Below, piece by piece: positions 1 through 6,630 of a DNA stretch of 14,968 bases (position 1 is its first letter; each line of letters opens with the position of its first letter). The position numbers were made by a program, and so were the translations under genes. The notes below the pieces were generated by a model, which was given only the letters and a program-made list of their open reading frames with translations, was not told the origin of the DNA and ran no database searches. The stretch is from Sedimentisphaerales bacterium (GTDB lineage Bacteria > Planctomycetota > Phycisphaerae > Sedimentisphaerales > SG8-4), in NCBI GenBank assembly GCA_016932895.1, contig JAFGCA010000332.1, positions 1 to 14,968 of the forward strand. The letters run 5' to 3'.

Positions 1-663
1 GCCAACGTTTTCAACCCGGCCATGGTGGGACGGGCCTTCCTCACCGCCTCCTTCGGCATGCTGATGACCACCTGGACCGTGCCGGCCCCCGTCGATGCCA
101 ACCTGCCCAAAATCGCGCCGGAGAACATGGTCAACACTCGAACGCAGGCGACCCCGCTGGCCTGGAGCAAAATGGCCATCAAGGATGAGTACGGGGCCAA
201 GATCTACAACGAGCGCCAGTTCGCCCACACGCTCACCGGCACCGTTGGCGGCTGTCTCGGCGAAACCAGTTCTATCATGGTTCTCCTCGGAGGCATATAT
301 CTTCTGCTACGACGAACCATCAGTATCCACATTCCCCTGGCGGTACTGGTCTCGGCGTTCATTTTCGCCGGGATCGCTTATCTGATAGACCAGGATGCGT
401 ACATGCAGCCCTTCTTCCACCTCACCAGTGGCGGGTTGCTTCTTGGCGCTTTCTTCATCGCCACCGACCCGGTCACGGCGCCGCTGACGCGTCGCGGGAT
501 GTGGCTCTTCGGAATCGGTGTGGGAACGATTACCATGCTGATCCGGATTGTGGGTGAATACCCCGAAGGTGTGATGTTTTCCGTGCTGCTGATGAATGCC
601 GTGACGCCTCTGATCGACAGACTGTGCAAGCGCGTCCCGGCCGGAGGTAAACCCCGTGCGTAG
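1..663 (+). CDS. rnfD: RnfD, ion-translocating oxidoreductase membrane subunit D (5' truncated by window edge)
   Basis: Membrane subunit of the Rnf complex, which couples electron transfer between reduced ferredoxin and NAD+ to Na+ or H+ translocation. The frame is open from base 1 and ends at TAG 661-663, giving the C-terminal 220 residues of a protein usually about 320-350 long. Seen: several hydrophobic helices and the family-typical C-terminal blocks GAFFIATDPVTAP and YPEGVMFSVLLMN. The segment TRTQATPL matches the (S/T)xAT site where RnfD/NqrB proteins carry covalent FMN; the acceptor Thr would be the codon at 151-153. The Asp usual six residues before that Thr is Asn here. The last 8 bases overlap rnfG. 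rnfC is expected just upstream. The function is known from the family; the FMN site is inferred by motif. Confidence 0.95.
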   Translation, partial: ANVFNPAMVGRAFLTASFGMLMTTWTVPAPVDANLPKIAPENMVNTRTQATPLAWSKMAIKDEYGAKIYNERQFAHTLTGTVGGCLGETSSIMVLLGGIYLLLRRTISIHIPLAVLVSAFIFAGIAYLIDQDAYMQPFFHLTSGGLLLGAFFIATDPVTAPLTRRGMWLFGIGVGTITMLIRIVGEYPEGVMFSVLLMNAVTPLIDRLCKRVPAGGKPRA

Positions 664-1279
664 TATCAAACACTTTTTCGAGCAGAGCTGGCTACTGATC
701 GCCGCCTCGTTCTTCTTCGGTCTTCTCATCGCGGCCACCAACGCCGCTCTGTCGGATCGAATCGAGATGAATAAGGTCACGAAGCTGACCAACCTGGCCA
801 AGGGCCTGCTGCCGCAGACCGAGAAATTCGCCCCGGTCAAGGAGAAGATCGAGATCAAGGCCTTTGACGGCAGGCCGGAAGTGACGGCTGTCTACGAGGC
901 CATAGCGGACGGCAACACCGTCGGCTGGACCTTCAAGGCCACCGGCTCCGGATTCGCCGACAAGATCGAGCTCGTTGTGGCCGTGGATAAGGACTTCAAT
1001 ACCCTCGCCGGCTTCGGTGTGCTCATGAGCAACGAAACGGTCGGGTTCGGCGACCAGATCAAAGAAAGCTACTTCCGCAACCAGTTCACCGGGGCACCGG
1101 CGGCCACACTGTCGCTGGTCAACACGGGCAACCCGGAAGAAATCGACGACAAGATCGTCGCCATCAGCGGTGCCACCGTCACCAGCACTGCGGTCGTCGA
1201 AACGATCAATCATTATCTCGCGCAGATCAAAGAGCAATTCCAGAAGAAAGGACTGATCGGCAATGGCAACGAATCCTGA
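656..1279 (+). CDS. rnfG: RnfG, covalent-FMN subunit of the Rnf complex
   Basis: Encodes a 207-residue Rnf subunit that carries covalent FMN and sits mostly on the outer face of the membrane. The start is GTG at 656, supported by GGAGG at 643-647 (8-base spacing) and by overlap with the rnfD stop. Seen: one N-terminal transmembrane helix (about residues 13-31), then a soluble FMN-binding domain. Near the C-terminus is the flavinylation motif SGAT (171-174) in ISGATVTSTAVV; Thr174 (codon 1175-1177) is the predicted phosphoester FMN attachment site. The position six residues before that Thr is Val, where many homologues have Asp. Length is normal for the family. The gene overlaps rnfE by 17 bases, indicating one operon. 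The predicted modifying enzyme, ApbE, is encoded at 6631-7677. Confidence 0.96.
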   Translation: MRSIKHFFEQSWLLIAASFFFGLLIAATNAALSDRIEMNKVTKLTNLAKGLLPQTEKFAPVKEKIEIKAFDGRPEVTAVYEAIADGNTVGWTFKATGSGFADKIELVVAVDKDFNTLAGFGVLMSNETVGFGDQIKESYFRNQFTGAPAATLSLVNTGNPEEIDDKIVAISGATVTSTAVVETINHYLAQIKEQFQKKGLIGNGNES

Positions 1280-1883
1280 CGGACAGGTCAGTCTGTACAA
1301 GGACACCCTTTTCGCCGGTCTGTGGCGGGAGAACCCGGTGTTTCGGCTGCTGCTGGGCATGTGCCCGACGCTGGCGGTCACCGCCGCAGTGAAGCCGGCC
1401 TTGACCATGGGCTGCTGCGTCATCTTCGTTCTGGTGTGCAGCAACATCATGGTCAGCCTCATGCGCGATCTGCTCAAGCCGCATCTGCGCATCCTCATGT
1501 TCACGCTGACGATCTCCACCTTCGTCACCATCGCGGACCTCTTCCTCAAGGCCTTCCAGCCCAAGATGAGCGAAGCGCTGGGCCCGTACGTGCCCCTGAT
1601 CATCGTCAACTGCATCATCATCTGCCGGGCCGAAGCGTGCGCCAGCAAGCATCCGGTCCTGCTGAGCATCGTCGATGCCCTGGGCATGGGGGCCGGATTC
1701 ACGCTCACGCTCTGCGTGCTGGCCAGCGTCCGAGAGGTCCTGGCCACGGGCAAGATCTTCGAGATCCAGGTCATGCCGAACGCCTTTGTCCCCGTCGCGG
1801 CGCTGGGCATGCCCGTCGGGGCCTTCCTGACGCTGGGATTTCTGCTCGGGCTCATCAACCTTATCAGCAAGAAGCGAAGCTAA
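1263..1883 (+). CDS. rnfE: RnfE, ion-translocating oxidoreductase membrane subunit E
   Basis: Encodes a 206-residue integral membrane protein of the RnfE/NqrD family, with about six hydrophobic helices. ATG at 1263 lies inside the rnfG 3' end; AAGGA at 1248-1252 gives 10-base spacing. Cys34 in GMCPTLAVT and Cys117 in IVNCIII match the two conserved cysteines which, together with the pair in RnfA, hold a membrane-embedded [2Fe-2S] cluster in the related Nqr and Rnf structures. The opening helix resembles that of RnfA, as expected for the inverted RnfA/RnfE pair. It is followed after 12 bases by rnfA. Identification is firm from sequence motifs plus position; the cluster role is established for the family and not shown here. 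Confidence 0.96.
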   Translation: MATNPDGQVSLYKDTLFAGLWRENPVFRLLLGMCPTLAVTAAVKPALTMGCCVIFVLVCSNIMVSLMRDLLKPHLRILMFTLTISTFVTIADLFLKAFQPKMSEALGPYVPLIIVNCIIICRAEACASKHPVLLSIVDALGMGAGFTLTLCVLASVREVLATGKIFEIQVMPNAFVPVAALGMPVGAFLTLGFLLGLINLISKKRS

Positions 1884-1895
1884 GAGGTTTCGACA

Positions 1896-2483
1896 ATGGA
1901 TACGGTCTACATTCTAATCACGGGTTTCATTTCGGTCGTCCTCATCAATAACCTGGTGCTGACGAAGTTCCTGGGCATCTGCCCCTATCTGGGCGTCTCC
2001 GGGCGCATCGACATGGCCTTCGGGATGGGCCTGGCGGTGACGTTCGTGATGACGCTCAGCGGAACGCTGACCTGGATGATCGACCACTTCCTCCTGATGC
2101 CGCTCGGTCTCGAAGTGGCGCGGTACGTTTGCTTCATCCTGGTCATCGCCAGCGCCGTGCAGTTGGTGGAAATGTACCTGCGCAAGTTTTTCCCGCCGCT
2201 GTATGACAGCTTCGGGATCTTCCTGCCGCTGATTACCACGAACTGCGCCATCCTGGGCCTGTGCCTGTTCCTCAACCTTTGGGGCATCAACAGCCTGATC
2301 GAGGCGGTGGTGCTGAGCTTCGGGGGCGGCATCGGATTCACTATGGCGATCTGCATCATGGCGGGCATCCGGGAGAACTTGCAGATGGCGGACGTACCCG
2401 AATGTCTCCAGGGCGCGCCGATAACGTTGATCACGGCCGGCATTCTCTCGCTGGCCTTCATGGGATTTGCAGGAATGATATGA
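1896..2483 (+). CDS. rnfA: RnfA, ion-translocating oxidoreductase membrane subunit A
   Basis: Encodes a 195-residue membrane protein of the RnfA/NqrE family, about six helices throughout. The start is ATG 1896, with AAGAGG at 1882-1887 overlapping the rnfE stop codon (8-base spacing). Hallmarks: NNLVLTKFLGICP near the N-terminus and TTNCAILG in the middle. Cys29 and Cys117 are the expected [2Fe-2S] ligands shared with RnfE. The C-terminal GIRENLQ segment is also family-typical. The stop overlaps the rnfB start in an ATGA arrangement (2480-2483), implying translational coupling. Length is normal. Confidence 0.97.
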   Translation: MDTVYILITGFISVVLINNLVLTKFLGICPYLGVSGRIDMAFGMGLAVTFVMTLSGTLTWMIDHFLLMPLGLEVARYVCFILVIASAVQLVEMYLRKFFPPLYDSFGIFLPLITTNCAILGLCLFLNLWGINSLIEAVVLSFGGGIGFTMAICIMAGIRENLQMADVPECLQGAPITLITAGILSLAFMGFAGMI

Positions 2484-3367
2484 TGATCTTGGCGAGTTTT
2501 GTTGACCTGGTGAGCAGCGCCGGTCTGGCCGGCGTGATCATGCTGGGCCTGGGAACGATCTTTGCGATCGTGTTGCTCATCGCACACGAGAAGCTGAAGG
2601 TGGAAGTGGACCCGAAGATCGTGCAGATCCACGAGGCGCTTCCGAATCTCGACTGCGGGGCCTGCGGTTTCGCCGGCTGCGGCGGGTACGCCAAGGGCGT
2701 GCTGGAAAACCCCGAACTGATCGGCCGCTGCGCTCCCGGCGGGCCGGGCGTAGCCAACAAGATCGCCGAGATCCTCAACCTCCAGGTCAGCAGCGAAGGT
2801 CCGCCCCAGCGGCCCATCGTGCACTGCCGCGCCCACACCGACGACAAGACCTACTACGCCGAATACCACGGCATCCCAAGCTGCACCGCCGCCAACGCGC
2901 TGGCCAACGTCCAGGCCTGCAAGTTCGGCTGCCTCGGCTTTGGCGATTGCGTCCGGGCGTGCAAGTTCAACGCCCTGCATATCGTGGACGGCCTGGCCAC
3001 CGTCGATTACAGCAAGTGCACCGGTTGCACCGCATGCAGCAAGGCCTGTCCCCGCAACCTGATCGAGATGGTTCCGTTCGGGCATGAGAACATGATGACC
3101 GTGGCGTGCAGCAGTCGGGAATCGGGGAAGGCGACGCGCTCGATGTGCCAGGTCGGTTGCATCGGCTGCGGCCTGTGCGCCAAGCAAAGCGACGCCTTCG
3201 CCGTCGAAAACAACCTCGCCCGGATAGACTACGCCCAATACGCTCCCTGCGGCGAAAATGAGGCCGCCCTGAACAAGTGCCCCACCGGCGTCATCGTCTA
3301 CCGCGGAAAAACCGCCCCGCCGCCGCGCGAGCCCAAGGCCAAAAAGCCCGTCGCCGGCAAAGCCTGA
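2480..3367 (+). CDS. rnfB: RnfB, ferredoxin-type iron-sulfur subunit with extended C-terminus
   Basis: Encodes 295 residues; this subunit accepts electrons from ferredoxin and passes them into the Rnf complex. I chose ATG 2480 (overlapping TGA of rnfA, GCAGGA at 2469-2474); a second ATG follows immediately. Seen: N-terminal membrane helix (about 15-35), then a 4Fe-4S domain with Cys59, Cys62, Cys67 and Cys84. A two-cluster ferredoxin domain follows (Cys147, 151, 157, 161 and CTGCTACSKACP at 180-191). A further C-terminal ferredoxin-like region has Cys223, 227, 230, 233, 257 and 267. In this last domain the Cys expected after CGLCAKQ is Ser237, and the usual second CxxCxxC is reduced to Cys257, so only one cluster looks complete. 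The tail is Lys/Pro-rich. It is longer than the roughly 190-residue enterobacterial RsxB and resembles the long RnfB of anaerobes. It is the last rnf gene. Confidence 0.96.
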   Translation: MMILASFVDLVSSAGLAGVIMLGLGTIFAIVLLIAHEKLKVEVDPKIVQIHEALPNLDCGACGFAGCGGYAKGVLENPELIGRCAPGGPGVANKIAEILNLQVSSEGPPQRPIVHCRAHTDDKTYYAEYHGIPSCTAANALANVQACKFGCLGFGDCVRACKFNALHIVDGLATVDYSKCTGCTACSKACPRNLIEMVPFGHENMMTVACSSRESGKATRSMCQVGCIGCGLCAKQSDAFAVENNLARIDYAQYAPCGENEAALNKCPTGVIVYRGKTAPPPREPKAKKPVAGKA

Positions 3368-3393
3368 CAGGAGTGGTCACCGCTCGAGCCTCC

Positions 3394-3435
3394 GCCGGTG
3401 CCGGCTTTCCCTTCCGCAGACGGGCGAACAGCCCG
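3394..3435 (+). terminator. Two small GC-rich hairpins after rnfB, possible operon end
   Basis: Just after rnfB lie the palindrome GCCGG-TG-CCGGC (3394-3405), followed by a pyrimidine run, and a perfect five-base stem CGGGC-GAACA-GCCCG (3421-3435). Neither has a real T tract, so intrinsic termination is uncertain. The position between two independent transcription units is the main support. Confidence 0.25.
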
Positions 3436-3525
3436 CCGCGCTCTGCGCCAACTGAGGTCTCGTACAGTCACATACCTGAACCTCCTTTATTGCCCACACT
3501 TGCCAAACTGGAGTCGCTGCGAAAC

Positions 3526-3554
3526 TTGACCTCAGAGAGACGATGTGTTAGACT
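3526..3554 (+). promoter_or_regulatory. Predicted sigma70 promoter for the GLUG-repeat gene
   Basis: TTGACC (3526-3531), a 17-base spacer and TAGACT (3549-3554) match the -35 and -10 consensus at 5/6 and 4/6. Transcription would start near 3561 and give a leader of about 115 bases before ATG 3676. Predicted by eye only. Confidence 0.5.
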
Positions 3555-3623
3555 GTTGATGATGCAAACGGAGGAAGAACATTGCCTATCGAGCTTCCTT
3601 CGCGCACGCTGACACTAAGAGAC

Positions 3624-3641
3624 GGCTGCTTCGCCGCAGCC
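3624..3641 (+). promoter_or_regulatory. Hairpin in the leader of the GLUG gene
   Basis: GGCTGC (3624-3629) and GCAGCC (3636-3641) form a perfect six-base stem with loop TTCGCC. It lies between the predicted promoter and the ribosome-binding site (GGAGGA 3663-3668). No T tract follows, so it is not a standard terminator. A chance hairpin is possible at this GC content. Confidence 0.3.
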
Positions 3642-3675
3642 CCGACGGAACCTGGGGGGACTGGAGGACCAAAAC

Positions 3676-6393
3676 ATGGGACTCGTCAGACCGCCCCGTA
3701 CGCTTCGCGTTATCCCTTTACTTGCAATTGCGTTGGCACTACTTCTCATTTCCATGGGTAAGGCGGTCCCCGCTGCAGAACAACTTGACCAGGAGAACCT
3801 CCCGGAATGGGGCGGCGGTTGGACACACGTGAATCCCGACGCTGAAAGCCAAACAGTCATGTGGCAGACGTTTACACCAGGCTGCGCGAATTTGACGGCG
3901 GTGGAGATCGATGTTCTGACCATAAGCCCCGGCCGAGGGAGCGATGTCCTGACCGTCGAGATCGCCAGAGACGGAGTCGTTCTGGCATCGGCCGCGTGCT
4001 CTGTCGAGGACGGTTTTGAAGGCCTCCTGCGATTTGAGTTCTCCGAGGCGGTGCCTCTTGTCCCTGAGCAGATCCATGAATTGAAGGTGCGCGACACAGG
4101 CACGACGCAGTTCGGTTGGAAATACGGCCCGAACACCTACGAACGAGGAAGCAGATACGTCGCCGCACAGGCCCGTCCCGGCACGGATTGGTTCTTCCGA
4201 ACGTATGCAAGCGTTGAACCGGCAGGGGCCAAATACTCCGGCGGCAGCGGCACGCCCGACGACCCATACGAGATCGCCACGGCCGAGGATCTGATCGCCC
4301 TCGGCGAAACGCCCGAAGACTACGACAAGCACTTCATCCTCACCGCCGACATCGACCTGGATCCCAACCTCCCCGGCGGAAAGGTCTTCGACAAGGCCGT
4401 CATCGCACCGGATACAGACCCGAATGGCACGTGGGGCCATTCTCAGGGGACTCCTTTCTCTGGAACCTTCGAAGGAAATGACCACATCATCTCAAATCTC
4501 AGGATTGCGGGCAGAAGCTATCTGGGCCTGTTCGGCAAGTTGGACTGCGGAGCGGAGATTCGCGATCTGGGTCTGGAAGCGGTTGAGATCCACGGAGCGG
4601 GTGATTACGTTGGCGGCCTGGTGGGCTTCAACCGTGGGGGCATCACCACCAGCTACAGTACCGGCACGGTCAGTGGACACGTCAAGGTCGGTGGTCTGGT
4701 GGGTAATAACCGTGAGGGTGTCATCGCCACCAGCTACAGCACGGGTCTGGTTGCTGGAGTCTGGTGGGTCGGCGGCCTCGTGGGCCACAACTCCGCGAGC
4801 GTCACCACTAGTTACAGCACCAGCGCGATCACAGGAGATGAATATGCCGGCGGCCTCGTGGGCACCAATGAGGGCGGCATCACCACCAGCTACAGCACGG
4901 GCACGGTTAGTGGATACGACGAGGTCGGTGGTTTGGTGGGCTATAACCACGAGGGTGTCGTCGCTACCAGCTACAGCACCGGTGTGGTCCGCGGAGCTTG
5001 GCGAGTCGGCGGCCTCGTGGGTGAGAATTGTGGCCACGTCACCACGAGCTACAGCACTGCTATGGTCAATGGAGATGGGTGGGTCGGCGGCCTCGTAGGA
5101 AGCAATGACTGGGGAGGCTCCATCACCATGAGCTGCAGCATTGGCGCCGTCTCAGGAGATCGAGATGAGGATGTCGGCGGCCTCGTAGGGAGCAGTGATT
5201 GGGGAGGCACCGTAGTTGCGAGTTTTTGGGACAGAGAAAGATCCGGGCAGCCGAGCAGTGCCGGCGGGACAGGTCTGACATTGACCGAAATGCAGGATGT
5301 TGCCACTTTCTTGAATGCCGGCTGGGATCTTATCGATGAGACCCTTAACGGGACCTGCGACTACTGGCAAATGGTGCCGGGGGATGGTCCCCGGCTGCGT
5401 TACCGTATCGGCGATAGCCCGGTAATGCCGGAGGGACAGGGAACGATTGAGCAGCCGTACCTGATTCGAGACGCCCGGGACTTGGGCACTGTGTGGTTCG
5501 AGCCAATGGCGCATTACCGTTTGGAAGCGACGGTGGATTTGACGGAGATCAACTGGTCCATGGCTGTTGTGTCCTGGTTTGGAGGGACGTTTGATGGCAA
5601 CGGTTATGTGATCGGTAATCTCCATATCGAAGGCAACCATTGCTTGGGTCTATTTGCTCGATTGTCCTCCGGGGCGATTGTCTCAAATCTGGGCCTGGAA
5701 GGGGTTGATGTCAATGGAATCGGTAATTGTATCGGTGCCCTTGTGGGTATCAATGAGGGCCTCATCACCGCAAGCTACAGTACCGGCACAATCAGTGGTG
5801 AAGGACACGTCGGTGGCCTCGTGGGTAACAACAACGAAGATAGCCGCATTACCTTGAGCTACAGCACTTGCACAGTCTCAGGAGATCTGTGTGTCGGTGG
5901 CCTCGTTGGTGACACCGACGAAAACGGCAGCATTGCCATAAGCTATAGCACCGGTGCCGTCATTGGAACTTCCTGTGTTGGCGGCCTCGTGGGCAGCAGT
6001 GAGGGCAGCGTTAGCATAAGCTACAGCACCGGCATGGTCTCAGGAGATCGGCGTGTCGGTGGCCTCGTGGGTAATAACGAAGATGGCAGCATTACCATGA
6101 GCTACAGCACCGGTACAACCACAGGAAATGAGGATCTCGGCGGCCTCGTGGGTAACAACGACCAAGGCAGCGTCACCGCGAGCTTCTGGGATATGGAGAC
6201 CTCAGGTAGAACTACCAGTCCCGGCGGCATGGGTCTAACTACGGCTGAGATGCAGGACATCGATACCTTCCTTAATGCCGGCTGGGACTTCATCGACGAG
6301 ACCGAGAACGGCACGGAGGACATCTGGTGGGTTCTCGAAGGGCAGGACTATCCGCGGTTGTGGTGGGAGCGCGGCGAGGAGACGCCGCTTTAG
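3676..6393 (+). CDS. Large secreted GLUG-motif repeat protein
   Basis: Encodes 905 residues, start ATG 3676 with GGAGGA at 3663-3668 (7-base spacing). An N-terminal signal peptide (hydrophobic core about 14-27, likely cleavage near AVPAA, 30-34) predicts export. Residues about 35-185 form a beta-rich domain of unknown role. Two homologous modules follow, about 188-580 and 586-905. Each opens with a GTxxxPYxI segment, then a GTFxGNxxxIxNLxI segment, a run of GLUG repeats (consensus VGGLVGxNxGxITxSYSTGxVSG) and a closing block with SFWD, EMQD and FLNAGWD. The first run has seven full repeats plus a terminal one (312 to about 520); the second has five plus a terminal one (686 to about 837). GLUG repeats (Pfam 'The GLUG motif') occur in bacterial surface proteins and probably build a beta-solenoid. 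I see no C-terminal anchor, PEP-CTERM or catalytic motif. Adhesion or surface structure is a guess. Confidence 0.85.
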   Translation: MGLVRPPRTLRVIPLLAIALALLLISMGKAVPAAEQLDQENLPEWGGGWTHVNPDAESQTVMWQTFTPGCANLTAVEIDVLTISPGRGSDVLTVEIARDGVVLASAACSVEDGFEGLLRFEFSEAVPLVPEQIHELKVRDTGTTQFGWKYGPNTYERGSRYVAAQARPGTDWFFRTYASVEPAGAKYSGGSGTPDDPYEIATAEDLIALGETPEDYDKHFILTADIDLDPNLPGGKVFDKAVIAPDTDPNGTWGHSQGTPFSGTFEGNDHIISNLRIAGRSYLGLFGKLDCGAEIRDLGLEAVEIHGAGDYVGGLVGFNRGGITTSYSTGTVSGHVKVGGLVGNNREGVIATSYSTGLVAGVWWVGGLVGHNSASVTTSYSTSAITGDEYAGGLVGTNEGGITTSYSTGTVSGYDEVGGLVGYNHEGVVATSYSTGVVRGAWRVGGLVGENCGHVTTSYSTAMVNGDGWVGGLVGSNDWGGSITMSCSIGAVSGDRDEDVGGLVGSSDWGGTVVASFWDRERSGQPSSAGGTGLTLTEMQDVATFLNAGWDLIDETLNGTCDYWQMVPGDGPRLRYRIGDSPVMPEGQGTIEQPYLIRDARDLGTVWFEPMAHYRLEATVDLTEINWSMAVVSWFGGTFDGNGYVIGNLHIEGNHCLGLFARLSSGAIVSNLGLEGVDVNGIGNCIGALVGINEGLITASYSTGTISGEGHVGGLVGNNNEDSRITLSYSTCTVSGDLCVGGLVGDTDENGSIAISYSTGAVIGTSCVGGLVGSSEGSVSISYSTGMVSGDRRVGGLVGNNEDGSITMSYSTGTTTGNEDLGGLVGNNDQGSVTASFWDMETSGRTTSPGGMGLTTAEMQDIDTFLNAGWDFIDETENGTEDIWWVLEGQDYPRLWWERGEETPL
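4609..5082 (+). repeat. Tandem duplication of a three-GLUG unit, 2 x 237 bases
   Basis: Within the first GLUG block, bases 4609-4845 and 4846-5082 encode two successive 79-residue triplets (26+27+26 residues). The order of variants is the same in both: a GGITTSYSTGTVSG repeat, an EGV(I/V)ATSYSTG repeat followed by a Trp-containing linker, and a VTTSYST repeat. The two triplets resemble each other position by position more than neighbouring repeats do, which points to duplication of three repeats at once. Confidence 0.8.
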
Positions 6394-6573
6394 ATCAAAT
6401 ATCAAAGAGCAAATCGCAAAATGACATAGGCAAATGCAAAATGCCCTTTGTAGAACATCCTCGCCGAAAGGCGAATCCGCAACTTTGATTTTTGCCTTTT
6501 GATCTTTGATTTCTGGCCGGATGGCGATTGGGATTTGTTTCGGGTTTTGGATTTCGTGCTTCGAGCTTCCCGG
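6392..6573. repeat. AT-rich intergenic repeat with inverted arms after the GLUG gene
   Basis: This spacer is far richer in A/T than its surroundings. AGATCAAA (6392-6399, beginning inside the GLUG stop codon) is the exact reverse complement of TTTGATCT (6498-6505). ATCAAAG (6401-6407) pairs with CTTTGAT (6483-6489 or 6504-6510), and GGCAAA (6429-6434) with TTTGCC (6491-6496). GCAAAATG occurs twice, 20 bases apart (6416 and 6436). In the middle is a small hairpin, TCGCC-GAAA-GGCGA (6461-6474). Further right, 6525-6573 is a G/T-rich tract of GGATTTGT/GGATTTCG-like units. It resembles dispersed low-complexity repeats I associate with planctomycete genomes; that link is from memory, not a search. 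Confidence 0.55.
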
Positions 6574-6574
6574 A

Positions 6575-6592
6575 TCGCGGGACCGTCCGCGA
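6575..6592 (-). terminator. GC-rich hairpin downstream of apbE
   Basis: TCGCGG (6575-6580) and CCGCGA (6587-6592) form a perfect six-base stem around GACCGT, 38 bases beyond the apbE stop on the minus strand. No T tract follows in that direction, so intrinsic termination is only possible, not shown. Confidence 0.3.
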
Positions 6593-6630
6593 CTGCGACG
6601 GGAGCCGACAGCAGAGATGTGGCGCGAGTG

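Larger units (their letters stand above)
3368..3675. other. 308-base gap between rnfB and the GLUG gene
   Basis: I see no convincing gene here. The stretch holds the small hairpins near 3394-3435, a sigma70-like promoter at 3526-3554, a 17-codon ATG frame at 3559-3612 and a hairpin at 3624-3641 in the predicted leader. GGAGGA at 3570-3575 stands six bases before a TTG codon (3582), but the frame from that TTG runs into the GLUG coding region and looks random. Confidence 0.6.

Noticed and set aside
1985..3238. Minus-strand frame of 417 residues across rnfA-rnfB
   Set aside because: The plus strand encodes clearly conserved Rnf subunits; the antisense product has no domain.
3277..3612. Separate small gene overlapping the rnfB end
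   Set aside because: Its first third lies in another frame of rnfB, and the rest is Arg/Ser-rich with no ribosome-binding site.
4609..6200. CRISPR-like array, because of regularly spaced repeats
   Set aside because: The repeats are imperfect, in frame, and encode GLUG motifs inside one long coding region.
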